NCBI GenBank assembly: GCA_964353255.1
Contig: CAYGVJ010000128.1
Coordinates: 1-15,122 of the forward strand
Reading direction: 5' to 3'
DNA: 15,122 nucleotides
From: VFZS01 sp964353255
Lineage (GTDB): Bacteria; Acidobacteriota; Terriglobia; Bryobacterales; Bryobacteraceae
Shown piece by piece: positions 1 to 6,127 of this stretch. The notes beneath the pieces are model-generated. The model had not been told where the DNA came from. It ran no database searches and saw only the letters and a program-made list of their open reading frames with translations. Both the position numbers and the translations under genes were made by a program. Position 1 is the first letter of the stretch. Each line of letters begins with the position of its first letter.

Positions 1-824
1 CAGCCACGGGCGCCAGGCTCGAAGTGCCAGCCCTTCACGAGCTGCCCCGAGGTAAGCGCGCCCACCGTGCTCTCGGCGAAGCAGTACGCTCTTTCGTTGC
101 CCTCCCAGGTGGCCGGATCCGAGTCCACCGTGTTGCCGAAGCTCGAGTAGTCCCGGATCTTCCAGCCCGAACGCTCCATCAGGCGCCGCAGACCCGCCTC
201 GGAGAGAATCCAGTAGTTCGTCGGATCCTGGTTGGCTTCGCCGGCCAGCAGGTAGGCCACCGGCAGATCGGCCAGCCGGGTCTTCTTGTCAGGGGAGTAG
301 CGCGCCACCCGGGTACTCAAGATGCAGTACCGCGCCCGTCGAGCCAGCGTCTCCAGCAACAGAAACGGGTTCTTGAGGTGGTACAGCAGACCCAGCAAGA
401 ACACCAGCTCATAACGCTGCGTGGGCAGCTCCAGGCCGCAGTCGAGGTCCTGCTCCAGGATCTCCACCGACGAGTTCAGCGCGGCTTTGAGGGTCTTGAC
501 GCCCTGCAAGTCGTTGTAGTTGGTGGGCCCGTAGTCGATGGCGTGCACTTTGCATCCCAACGACTCCAGGAAGAACGACACGCCCCCGTCCCCGCATCCC
601 ACGTCCAGCACCGGCTGGTCGCCGATCAGGTCCAGCAGGAAGCGCCTGGGGCCCGTCAGCAGCTCGGACAGATGCTCGAAGGCGCCAAAGGTGTCGTACG
701 GGTACCACTCGAAATCCACGGGGCCCAGGCTCTGGCGAAGCTCCTTGAACTTCTCGGCAAAGGCTGCCGCCCGCCCGGCCAGCTCGGTAATGTCAACGCG
801 GGAACGCGGCATGCCGCTGTTCAC
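1..824 (-). CDS. class I SAM-dependent methyltransferase, 3' end cut by window edge
   Basis: The reading frame stays open to the left edge, so the C-terminus is missing; about 274 residues are visible. A class I methyltransferase fold is indicated by the glycine-rich SAM loop VLDVGCGDGG (about residues 72-81 from the GTG), an acidic residue ending strand 2 (HAIDYGP) and a motif IV-like stretch YELVFLLGLLYHLKNP. The part after the core (NYWILSEAGLRRLMERSGW) resembles Methyltransf_11/DUF1698-like enzymes. The substrate cannot be told. I prefer the GTG start at 824: it overlaps the sdhB stop as GTGA and has AAGGA four bases upstream. An ATG at 812 is the alternative, but no Shine-Dalgarno is visible for it. 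The overlap implies translational coupling to sdhB and cotranscription with the sdh operon. The fold call is firm; the function is unknown. Confidence 0.85.
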   Translation of the reverse strand, partial: MNSGMPRSRVDITELAGRAAAFAEKFKELRQSLGPVDFEWYPYDTFGAFEHLSELLTGPRRFLLDLIGDQPVLDVGCGDGGVSFFLESLGCKVHAIDYGPTNYNDLQGVKTLKAALNSSVEILEQDLDCGLELPTQRYELVFLLGLLYHLKNPFLLLETLARRARYCILSTRVARYSPDKKTRLADLPVAYLLAGEANQDPTNYWILSEAGLRRLMERSGWKIRDYSSFGNTVDSDPATWEGNERAYCFAESTVGALTSGQLVKGWHFEPGARG

Positions 825-1633
825 ACCGTCCTTGCCGGGGCGGCGGGGAGGTTGGCGAGCGGCGTGCCGTGGCCCGGGCCGTGCAGCTTCTGGCAGGGCT
901 TCTTGCGGCGAGCCAGGTGGAGATAGTCGAGCACCAACCGGCGTTTGAGATGCTGGATGGCCTTGGCCGGATCCACGCCCTTGGGGCAAACGCGCGAGCA
1001 CTCCCCGGCGTAGTGGCAGCGGAAAGCGCCGTGCGCGCTGCCCGTCATCAGGTTGCGGTCGCGCCGCCCGTCGTCGCGAGTGTCCTGGTTGTACCGCTGC
1101 GCTGCCGTCAAGGGCATAGGCCCCAAGTAGCGTGCGTCCGTGGCCAACGTCGGGCAGGCCGCCATGCAGCAGCCGCACTTGATGCAAAAGGCGAACTGGA
1201 GATAGGCTTCGAGTTCCTCCGGAGACTGGTAGAACTCCCCCGCCGGGTCATCGACCTCGGCTTCATCCGCCCGCACCACGTAAGGCTTCAGCGAGCGTTG
1301 TTTCTCGAACATGGTGACCAGATCCGGGACCAGGTCGCGGATGATGTCGAAATTGGGCAGAGGCCCCACGGCGAGATCCCTGTCGGCGATATGCAGGATC
1401 TGGGTGTTGCAGGCCAGAGTCGGCTGCCCGTTCAGCAGCATGCCGCAGGAGCCGCAGACGCCCATGCGGCACGAATACCGCCAGGCGAGCGAAGGATCCA
1501 CGTTGTCCTTGATGTAGTGCAGGCCGTCCAGCACGGTCATGCCTTCGCGCACGGGAATGGTGTAAGTCTTCACGTAAGGCTTGGAATCGCTTTCGGGATT
1601 GTATCGCGTGACGTGGAAGTTGATGTCCGGCAT
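821..1633 (-). CDS. sdhB: succinate dehydrogenase iron-sulfur subunit
   Basis: A 270-residue electron-transfer subunit that passes electrons from SdhA flavin to quinone at the membrane anchor. The N-terminal ferredoxin domain has the [2Fe-2S] cysteines C55, C60, C63 and C75 (SCRMGVCGSC), at the same residue numbers as in the E. coli protein. The C-terminal domain has CIKCGCCMAACP (C150, C153, C156, C160) and CHYAGECSRVCPKG (C206, C212, C216), which hold the [4Fe-4S] and [3Fe-4S] clusters. The frame is open much further upstream, but the start at 1633 is supported by family alignment (MPDINFHVTRY) and an AAGGGGG ribosome site about five bases away. A basic, proline-rich tail of about 30 residues after the usual family end is unusual. 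The stop overlaps the start of the downstream methyltransferase gene. Confidence 0.96.
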   Translation of the reverse strand: MPDINFHVTRYNPESDSKPYVKTYTIPVREGMTVLDGLHYIKDNVDPSLAWRYSCRMGVCGSCGMLLNGQPTLACNTQILHIADRDLAVGPLPNFDIIRDLVPDLVTMFEKQRSLKPYVVRADEAEVDDPAGEFYQSPEELEAYLQFAFCIKCGCCMAACPTLATDARYLGPMPLTAAQRYNQDTRDDGRRDRNLMTGSAHGAFRCHYAGECSRVCPKGVDPAKAIQHLKRRLVLDYLHLARRKKPCQKLHGPGHGTPLANLPAAPARTV

Positions 1634-1635
1634 GA

Positions 1636-2019
1636 CTACCCCCTTGCTCCCGCAATGGCGATGGAATGCGCCGCGATGGCCGCCCAGGTGCCCAGGCCGA
1701 GGAGTCCCAATCCCACGACTACCAGGACGACGGAAACAGCTTTCTCGAGCGCCGGCTTCAGCGTCAGCTCGAACAGGATGGTCCGCAGCCCGTAGAGGCC
1801 GTGGTAGAGAGCCACCAAGAGAAGGAGGACGTAAGTCACGGTGAAGAACAGCATGCCATCCCGAGCCAGGCTGTTCTCCTTCGAGATCGCCTCGCCGCCG
1901 TGAGGGGCGAACCAGTGCGTGATGCCACCCGTGTGCATGATGAGCATATGGAGGCCGAGCAGGAAGAGGATCACCACTCCCGCCGCCATGTGCCAGGTCC
2001 AGTATTTGGTTTCGCGCAT
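1636..2019 (-). CDS. sdhD: succinate dehydrogenase membrane anchor subunit (second anchor)
   Basis: A 127-residue hydrophobic protein with three membrane segments (about residues 11-30, 56-80 and 93-115). Together with SdhC it would anchor SdhAB, bind heme b and form the quinone site. The histidines H10, H24, H29 and H73 lie in or at the ends of the helices. The segment LYHGLYGLRTIL matches the helix-2 pattern of SdhC-type anchors (HxxxGxR). Translation starts at 2019 behind a strong AGGAGG-like site (TAGGAGGAGCG). The gene ends two bases before the sdhB start and begins eight bases after the sdhC stop. Calling this one sdhD rather than sdhC rests on order and on the HRxTG motif being in the other anchor; membership of the complex is certain from context. 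Confidence 0.88.
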   Translation of the reverse strand: MRETKYWTWHMAAGVVILFLLGLHMLIMHTGGITHWFAPHGGEAISKENSLARDGMLFFTVTYVLLLLVALYHGLYGLRTILFELTLKPALEKAVSVVLVVVGLGLLGLGTWAAIAAHSIAIAGARG

Positions 2020-2027
2020 CGCTCCTC

Positions 2028-2465
2028 CTACTTCGCCAATCCCAGGAACTCATAGCCGCCCGCCGCCACCAGAATCAGCGCCAGGATCATCATGGCGACG
2101 AGCAAGGGCCGCTGCACGTTCAATGACGTCTTGTAGGGGTAGACCGGCTCGATGGGCTTGCCGACCGCGAATCCCAGTTCCACCAGCACCAGGCGGATGC
2201 CGTTGAGGGCGTGGTAGGCGAAAGCCGCGAAGACCAGAAACTCCCCCATTTTGAAAATGGGCCGGTCGAAAAATTCGCCTTTGAGCCACACGTATCTGCC
2301 GGTGGCGCGCAGGCTGGTAACAAAGATGTGCATCAAGAAGTAAGCCAGAATGCCCAGGCCAGTAAGGCGATGCAGTATGTAGGCGTAGCGCTCGACGCCC
2401 CAGCGCCCGCCGCCGAGCCATCCCCACAGCCCGAGCCGGTTATCGTGCCGCTTGAGTTCGGCCAT
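2028..2465 (-). CDS. sdhC: succinate dehydrogenase cytochrome b556 anchor subunit
   Basis: A 145-residue anchor with three membrane segments (about 29-53, 72-100 and 118-140). The family motif ILHRLTG (H32) opens helix 1 and AYHALNGIR (H85) lies in helix 2; H46 is a further candidate ligand. The frame is open far upstream, but only the ATG at 2465 gives a family-like N-terminus (MAELKRHDNR), with GGAGG nine bases upstream. It follows sdhA by 32 bases and precedes sdhD by eight. The two anchors together offer at least four helix-located histidines, so a two-heme complex is possible; that is inference. Confidence 0.92.
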   Translation of the reverse strand: MAELKRHDNRLGLWGWLGGGRWGVERYAYILHRLTGLGILAYFLMHIFVTSLRATGRYVWLKGEFFDRPIFKMGEFLVFAAFAYHALNGIRLVLVELGFAVGKPIEPVYPYKTSLNVQRPLLVAMMILALILVAAGGYEFLGLAK

Positions 2466-2497
2466 AATTGAATGCCTCCAGTTACACGCTCCGCATG

Positions 2498-4213
2498 TTA
2501 GTATTTGCGCTCCACCGGCTTCCAGGCGGTAATCGTCACGGGCTTGTACTCCAGCCTGGGCGTGCCGCCGGTGTAGTACACCATGGAGTGGGCCAAGAAC
2601 CTTTCGTCGTCGCGATTCGGAAAATCCGTCCGGGAATGCCCCCCGCGGGATTCCTGGCGCGCCAGACCCGCGAAGAGCAGCACCTCGGCCAGTTCGAGCA
2701 TGTTGTCGGTCTCGAGCGCCTGGATCAGGTTGGTGTTGTAGACGCGGCTCTTGTCCTGGATGACGATTCTGCGGAAGCGCTGCCTCAGTTCGCGAACTTT
2801 GTCCAGGCCCTCCTCGAGGGACGGGCCGGTGCGGTAGACGCCCGCGTGGCGATCCATCAGGGTGCGAAGCTCCCGGCGTATGTGGGCCGGGTTCTCGGTT
2901 CCACTCTGCTGGAGCAGGCCGCCGAAAATGCGTTCCTCTTCCTCCCGGGCTTTCGCTTCCGGCATCCCGCTGAGCTTGGAGCCTTGCGCCAGGTACTTGG
3001 CGATCTCGCCGCCGGTGATGCCGCCCCACACCAGGCATTCGGCGGTCGAGTTGCATCCCAGCCGGTTGGCGCCGTGCATGGAGTGGCAGGCTACCTCGCC
3101 GGCGGCCCAAACATTCTCCACCTTGGTCCGGCCGTCGATGTCGGCCTCGACGCCGCCCATCGAGTAGTGCGCCACCGGCCGGATGGGGATGGCCTGCGTG
3201 ATCGGGTCGATGCCCAGAAACTTCATGCACACTTCCCGGATTAGCGGCAGGCGCTTGTTGATCCGCTCGGCTCCCAGGTGGGTCAAGTCGAGCTGGATGT
3301 AATCGAGCCCGTCCGGCCCCGCGAAGCCGCGGCCTTCCAGGATTTCCGTCATCTCCGAACGGGAAACGATGTCGCGCGGCGCCAGCTCCATCATCTTGGG
3401 CGCGTACTTCTCCATGAACCGCTCGCCCCGGTTGTTGCGCAAGTAGCCGCCTTCGCCGCGGCAGCCTTCCGTCATCAGAATGCCTGAGGGGACCAGCCCG
3501 GTGGGGTGAAACTGGAGGAACTCCGGATCCTCGAGGGCCAGACCCGCGCGGTAGGCGATGGCTTGCCCGTCGCCCGTGACCGTTTGAGAGTAGGTCGTGA
3601 ATCCGTAGAGGTTACCGAGCCCTCCGGAGGCGATCAGGAGCGCCTTGCCGCGCAGGACGTAGAACTCGCCGGTCGGCGCGTCGAAGAGCGTGAGGCCGGC
3701 GAAGCGCCCGTCTTCCAGCAGTAGCGAAGTGACGAAACATTCGTCGTAGCGCTTGAAGTTGTTGTACTTGAGCAGGGTGTCGTAGAGGGCCTGCATCTCG
3801 AAGAAGCCGGTCTTGTCGGCCGCCATGCAGGCCCGCGGAAAAGAATGTCCTCCGAACGGCCGCTGCATGATCCGGCCGTCCTCGCGCCGCGACCACGGGA
3901 CTCCCCAGTGCTCCAAGAGGCGGATTTCGTCCGGCGAGGTGTTGACGAAGCGAAAGACCGTGTCCTGGTCCGCGAGAAAGTCGGAGCCTTTCACGGTGTC
4001 CCAAGCGTGCAGCTCGAGGCTGTCCCCTTCCTCGGGGCGCATGACCGCGCCAGTGCCTCCCTCGGCGCAGACGGAATGCGAGCGCATGACCTGCACTTTG
4101 GAGATGATGCCGATGTCGGCGCTGCCCCGCGTCTTGATGGAGAGCTCGACGGCGGCGCGCAGCCCGGCCAGTCCGGTTCCCAGGATCAAGACGTCATGAG
4201 ATATCTGCTGCAT
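2498..4213 (-). CDS. sdhA: succinate dehydrogenase flavoprotein subunit
   Basis: A 571-residue catalytic subunit that oxidises succinate to fumarate, a typical length for the family. The dinucleotide-binding motif GTGLAG is at 12-17. R44-S45-H46 (RSHSVCAEGG) carries the histidine that binds FAD covalently. Active-site segments are HPTG (236-239), TEGCRGEGG (248-256), RDIVSR with R285, H349 (HYSMGG) and NRLGCNS (383-389). The C-terminal ESRGGHSRTDFPNRDD segment is also family-typical. The ATG at 4213 has AAGGAG about ten bases upstream. It is the first gene of an operon ordered A-C-D-B. Bacterial operons more often read C-D-A-B, so the order is noteworthy. Fumarate reductase cannot be excluded from sequence alone, but two separate anchors and no anaerobic context favour succinate:quinone reductase. 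Confidence 0.97.
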   Translation of the reverse strand: MQQISHDVLILGTGLAGLRAAVELSIKTRGSADIGIISKVQVMRSHSVCAEGGTGAVMRPEEGDSLELHAWDTVKGSDFLADQDTVFRFVNTSPDEIRLLEHWGVPWSRREDGRIMQRPFGGHSFPRACMAADKTGFFEMQALYDTLLKYNNFKRYDECFVTSLLLEDGRFAGLTLFDAPTGEFYVLRGKALLIASGGLGNLYGFTTYSQTVTGDGQAIAYRAGLALEDPEFLQFHPTGLVPSGILMTEGCRGEGGYLRNNRGERFMEKYAPKMMELAPRDIVSRSEMTEILEGRGFAGPDGLDYIQLDLTHLGAERINKRLPLIREVCMKFLGIDPITQAIPIRPVAHYSMGGVEADIDGRTKVENVWAAGEVACHSMHGANRLGCNSTAECLVWGGITGGEIAKYLAQGSKLSGMPEAKAREEEERIFGGLLQQSGTENPAHIRRELRTLMDRHAGVYRTGPSLEEGLDKVRELRQRFRRIVIQDKSRVYNTNLIQALETDNMLELAEVLLFAGLARQESRGGHSRTDFPNRDDERFLAHSMVYYTGGTPRLEYKPVTITAWKPVERKY

Positions 4214-4277
4214 GTTTCACGTGCTCCTTGGCGCTCCGGGAGCGCGGTGCTTCCGATTCGAGGGTGGCAAGCTCCAC

Positions 4278-4306
4278 ATTATACGCGAACGGCAAGGGGG
4301 CGGAAG
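4278..4306 (-). promoter_or_regulatory. candidate sdh operon promoter
   Basis: On the minus strand a perfect TATAAT occupies 4283-4278, 64 bases upstream of the sdhA ATG, giving a predicted leader of about 55-60 bases. No good -35 is present: the hexamer at 17 bases spacing is CTTCCG. The box stands out against very GC-rich surroundings. A palindromic repeat copy begins 21 bases beyond the -35 position. Confidence 0.45.
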
Positions 4307-4327
4307 GGGAGATTTTGGGGCGAGGGG

Positions 4328-4399
4328 TTTCGCGCAAAGGACGCAAAGACCTCGCCAAGGACGCCAAGAGCTTCGAGATTCTTTGCGGGCTTGGCGCGA
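4328..4399 (+). repeat. palindromic heptamer repeat, copy A (right arm shortened)
   Basis: The left arm is complete: terminus TTTCG, then two CGCAAAG and two CGCCAAG heptamers with spacings 2-4-2. The right arm has only one CTTTGCG and one CTTGGCG where full copies have two of each, so an internal piece was lost. The element belongs to the same family as the copies at 5350-5442 and 5455-5548. It lies upstream of the sdh promoter and is non-coding, although it keeps frames open on both strands. Confidence 0.85.
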
Positions 4400-4400
4400 G

Positions 4401-4880
4401 CCTGCCAGGCGTGCCGGGGCAGCGGGAACAGGTGTCCGAGATTGGGTTTTGGGTTCGTTTCGTAATTTTTTTCCAACGCATTCATAACACAGCGGATACG
4501 AGCGGCGAGAATCATCTGAGCGGGCGTCGAGCTGGCATCCACAAGGCATGGTAGTGCTGCCTGATGGTAGCCGGCAGCGGGCGGGGAGAGAGCGGAGGAG
4601 CGCGGGAGGGGATTGGGAAAACGGGAGAAAGAAGCCGGGCAGGGTCGTGACTGAGGGTCTGGCGTGGCGCAGGCCCGTGGCCTGCCGTGTCCGCACTCCT
4701 GCCGACACGTGCCAGAAACAAGGGGCGAGATGCCCGGTACGGGTCCGCAAGCGGAAGTCTCGACCCGGCAGCCTGAGAGGCCGCGCCACCCACTCACACA
4801 GGGACGAACATGTCGATGAACTCCCACATGAGGATCACAGGTTTCCGCCGCCGGGACACCAGTCGTCATGCTCCTGCTTG
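4401..4880. other. gene-free intergenic stretch
   Basis: Several overlapping frames are open here on both strands, but none has a ribosome site with a recognisable product, and their translations are rich in Arg, Pro, Ser and Gly, as expected of GC-rich non-coding DNA. The minus-strand segment at about 4440-4490 (GKKLRNEPK/KITKRTQN in two frames) looks like a dispersed non-coding repeat of the kind that yields KRTQ-type artefacts; this is recognition from memory only. A purine-rich G-run tract lies within it (4604-4625). No other feature is supported. Confidence 0.5.
4604..4625 (+). other. G-quadruplex-type motif
   Basis: Four runs of three or more G on the plus strand are separated by loops A, ATT and AAAAC, which fits the G3+N1-7 pattern. 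It sits inside a purine-rich tract of about 64 bases (4577-4640). Whether it folds or matters is unknown. Confidence 0.4.
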
Positions 4881-4942
4881 ACCCACAAGTCAGTGAGCGT
4901 CCCACGAGTGCTCAGCCCTGCGGTGGGGTGGGTCTGGAGACC
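4881..4942 (+). repeat. dispersed repeat R2, left copy
   Basis: Begins ACCCACAAGTCA and ends GGTGGGT..GAGACC. It aligns with 6547-6599, with the other copy lacking nine bases near the middle. No ORF assignment is justified. The right copy abuts another repeat (6600-6722). Confidence 0.7.
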
Positions 4943-5030
4943 TGCCGGGTGCCCTTTGGGCGGGCTTTCCAGCCGGCCTTTTTGCAGGCCGGCACTCATG
5001 CCGGCCGGCAGGCAGGAATGCCCACCCCAC
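4923..5030 (+). repeat. nested inverted-repeat element (cloverleaf-like)
   Basis: The outer arms GTGGGGTGGG (4923-4932) and CCCACCCCAC (5021-5030) are perfectly complementary. Inside lie GCCC-TTT-GGGC (4951-4961), an 8-bp stem GCCGGCCT/AGGCCGGC with a six-base loop (4972-4993) and an alternative 7-bp stem GGCCGGC/GCCGGCC (4987-5006) that shares an arm with it. It does not end in a T-run, so it is not a standard terminator. It looks like a small structured mobile or REP-like element. Confidence 0.6.
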
Positions 5031-5072
5031 GGGCATCGCAGGTAGCTCGCGAGAATTCGGGGGCGGAGGGGA

Positions 5073-5078
5073 TATAAT
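5073..5078 (+). promoter_or_regulatory. candidate -10 box of the orphan antitoxin gene
   Basis: A perfect TATAAT lies 20 bases before the GTG at 5098, so transcription would start at or next to the AGGGAG ribosome site. No -35 hexamer is recognisable at 16-18 bases spacing. Confidence 0.4.
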
Positions 5079-5097
5079 TGGAACAGGGAGTGCCCCG

Positions 5098-5340
5098 GTG
5101 AGCCCACGCGAACACCTGCACCAACTGGTCGAGCAAGTGCCGGAAGGCGAGGTCCACGCCGCCGAGCGGTTCCTGGAGTATCTGTGCGCCGAACCCGTGC
5201 TGCGCGCGCTGGCCAACGCGCCCTTGGACGACGAGCCGGAGACCGAAGAAGAGCGGCAGGCGGTCGAGGAAGCGCGTGAGTCGTTGCGGCGGGGGGAGGG
5301 GATTTCGCATGAGGAACTGCGGCGTGAGCTTGGTTTGTGA
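5098..5340 (+). CDS. small acidic antitoxin-like protein, apparently without its toxin
   Basis: An 80-residue acidic protein. The N-terminal half (HLHQLVEQVPEGEVHAAERF) is helical. The acidic middle DDEPETEEE and the ending ISHEELRRELGL resemble small antitoxins often found directly upstream of RelE/ParE-type toxins; I recognise this from family pattern, not from a search. The GTG start at 5098 has AGGGAG seven bases upstream. The stop is overlapped by a GTG (GTGA) that would be a normal start for a coupled toxin, but ten bases after the stop the sequence enters a palindromic repeat. The 75-residue frame that follows is repeat-derived. The toxin gene was therefore probably lost or displaced, or the protein acts alone. 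Confidence 0.65.
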   Translation: MSPREHLHQLVEQVPEGEVHAAERFLEYLCAEPVLRALANAPLDDEPETEEERQAVEEARESLRRGEGISHEELRRELGL

Positions 5341-5349
5341 AACAGGTCG

Positions 5350-5442
5350 TTTCGCGCAAAGGACGCAAAGGCCACGCCAAGGACGCCAAGAGCTTGGAGG
5401 TTCTTTGCGCGCTTTGCGGGACCTTGGCGGGCTTGGCGCGAA
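5350..5442 (+). repeat. palindromic heptamer repeat, copy B
   Basis: A full-length copy of about 93 bases. The left arm is TTTCG with CGCAAAG x2 and CGCCAAG x2. The right arm is CTTTGCG (first copy CTTTGCGCG then CTTTGCG), CTTGGCG x2 and the terminus CGAA. It starts ten bases after the antitoxin stop and is followed twelve bases later by copy C, so B and C form a tandem pair. Confidence 0.9.
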
Positions 5443-5454
5443 CAGCGGCCGGCG

Positions 5455-5548
5455 TTTCGCGCAAAGGGCGCAAAGATCTCGCCAAGGACGCCAAGAGCTT
5501 GGAGATTCTTTGCGGGCTTTGCGGGACCTTGGCGGGCTTGGCGCGAAA
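5455..5548 (+). repeat. palindromic heptamer repeat, copy C (most complete)
   Basis: A 94-base imperfect palindrome with perfect 8-bp ends TTTCGCGC/GCGCGAAA. Each arm has four heptamers with spacings 2-4-2, so the arms are symmetrical. Each CGCAAAG faces a CTTGGCG and each CGCCAAG faces a CTTTGCG, leaving exactly one mismatch per heptamer pair. The central segment is AGCTTGGAGATT. This would fold as a long hairpin as DNA or RNA. No protein is encoded. Confidence 0.92.
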
Positions 5549-5563
5549 TCCTGTGCGAACGTA

Positions 5564-5599
5564 AGCCGGCTAAGAGCCGGCTGCGGGTCGGGGACCCGC
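5564..5599. repeat. two adjacent GC-rich hairpins
   Basis: AGCCGGCT-AAG-AGCCGGCT (5564-5582) is an 8-bp stem with a three-base loop made of a self-complementary octamer. It is followed at once by GCGGGTC-GGG-GACCCGC (5583-5599), a 7-bp stem. No T-run follows on either strand. They lie between copy C and the half-repeat at 5609. They could be a structural boundary or a weak terminator. Confidence 0.6.
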
Positions 5600-5608
5600 C
5601 CCACAATC

Positions 5609-5731
5609 GAGATTCTTTGCGGGCCTTGCGGGACCTTGGCGGGCTTGGCGTGAAATCCTTGGTTCGGCTGGAGAGAACTAGGGGACAAGACTGGAGTCAT
5701 GTTCTACCGGAGGCACAACTTGGTCGAGGTG
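5609..5731 (+). repeat. 123-bp direct repeat, left copy (half palindrome plus dinB 3' remnant)
   Basis: Aligns without gaps to 6600-6722 with 17 mismatches in 123 (my count). The first 50 bases are the right half of the palindromic repeat, beginning exactly at its centre (GAGATTCTTTGCG). The remainder matches the end of the dinB-like gene. The two copies bracket the MazE/MazF pair. Confidence 0.88.
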
Positions 5732-5760
5732 CGGGTGATGCCATGGTCAAGCGAGGCCGG
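5678..5760 (-). pseudogene. decayed 3' fragment of a DinB/DUF1572-family gene
   Basis: Read on the minus strand, the segment ending at the TAG at 5680-5678 gives HLDQVVPPVEHDSSLVP-stop. The intact gene at 6669-7202 ends HLDQAVPPVGHDSGLVP-stop. Frame, stop and nearly all residues are kept. Upstream of HLDQ the similarity fades within about 30 bases, apparently with a small insertion. No start or metal-binding core is present, so it cannot be functional. It is a truncated paralogue or a duplicated gene end. Confidence 0.75.
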
Positions 5761-5822
5761 ATGCGACAGCAGGGCCGTCCCGCCTCAGCCATTCACCCTC
5801 AAGACCGACCCCCCGCGAGCCC

Positions 5823-5831
5823 TGGTATGAT
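5823..5831 (+). promoter_or_regulatory. candidate extended -10 promoter for the toxin-antitoxin pair
   Basis: TGGTATGAT fits the extended -10 pattern (TGnTATAAT with one mismatch). It is about 110 bases upstream of the antitoxin start. No convincing -35 is visible. Bases 5761-5941 hold nothing else I can support. Confidence 0.3.
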
Positions 5832-5941
5832 AGTGTTGCGAAGACGGCAAGCGCGAGATGAAGTCCCGGGCACCCAGATCCATTCGAGGCAGCGAAGATG
5901 GGACGCTGATGGGCCGTAGCTCTCACTGATCGAGGCACGCG

Positions 5942-6127
5942 ATGGACACACTAGTGGCAAGGTTGGACGCCAAACTGCGCGAATGGAAGCCCGAGACGGC
6001 TGCGGAGGTGCGGGAGTGCGTAGCCGAGATCATTGCCCTCGCTGACCAGGAGGCTCTGGACCTGCTGCGGTCGCGCGCTGTGGAGCAAGAGGTCCTGGAC
6101 GTGCTCGATGAACCCGCAGCCCGGTGA
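5942..6127 (+). CDS. MazE-like antitoxin of a type II toxin-antitoxin pair
   Basis: A 61-residue, acidic, mostly helical protein (LDAKLREWKPETAAEVRECV, then IIALADQEALDLLRSRAVEQ). The ATG at 5942 has GAGG six bases upstream. Its last 20 bases overlap the start of the MazF-like toxin gene, an arrangement typical of coupled toxin-antitoxin genes. There is no recognisable AbrB or ribbon-helix-helix DNA-binding domain in this short protein, so self-repression of the operon may need the complex or may not occur. Identification rests on size, charge, overlap and the downstream toxin. Confidence 0.7.
   Translation: MDTLVARLDAKLREWKPETAAEVRECVAEIIALADQEALDLLRSRAVEQEVLDVLDEPAAR

Noticed and set aside
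821..2053. 410-residue version of SdhB and 400-residue version of SdhC (2028-3230)
   Set aside because: These are frame extensions through the neighbouring sdhD and sdhA genes in the wrong frame. Internal starts with ribosome sites give family-length proteins.
4217..4905. Overlapping minus-strand frames of 190-208 residues upstream of sdhA
   Set aside because: Composition is Arg/Pro/Ser-rich, frames overlap each other and the sdh promoter, and part is repeat A. The small CGC/CYEC cysteine pattern in one frame is not enough to call a gene.
5350..5548. Two tandem repeats considered as a minimal CRISPR array
   Set aside because: The units are 93-94 bases, internally palindromic and separated by only 12 bases. 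There are no spacers and no cas genes.
5276..5653. Open frames of 75-125 residues reading RKGRK..AKDAKSLE or FAQRTQRPRQGRQELG across the repeats
   Set aside because: They are by-products of the heptamer palindromes, which lack stops in several frames on both strands. No ribosome site or domain supports them.
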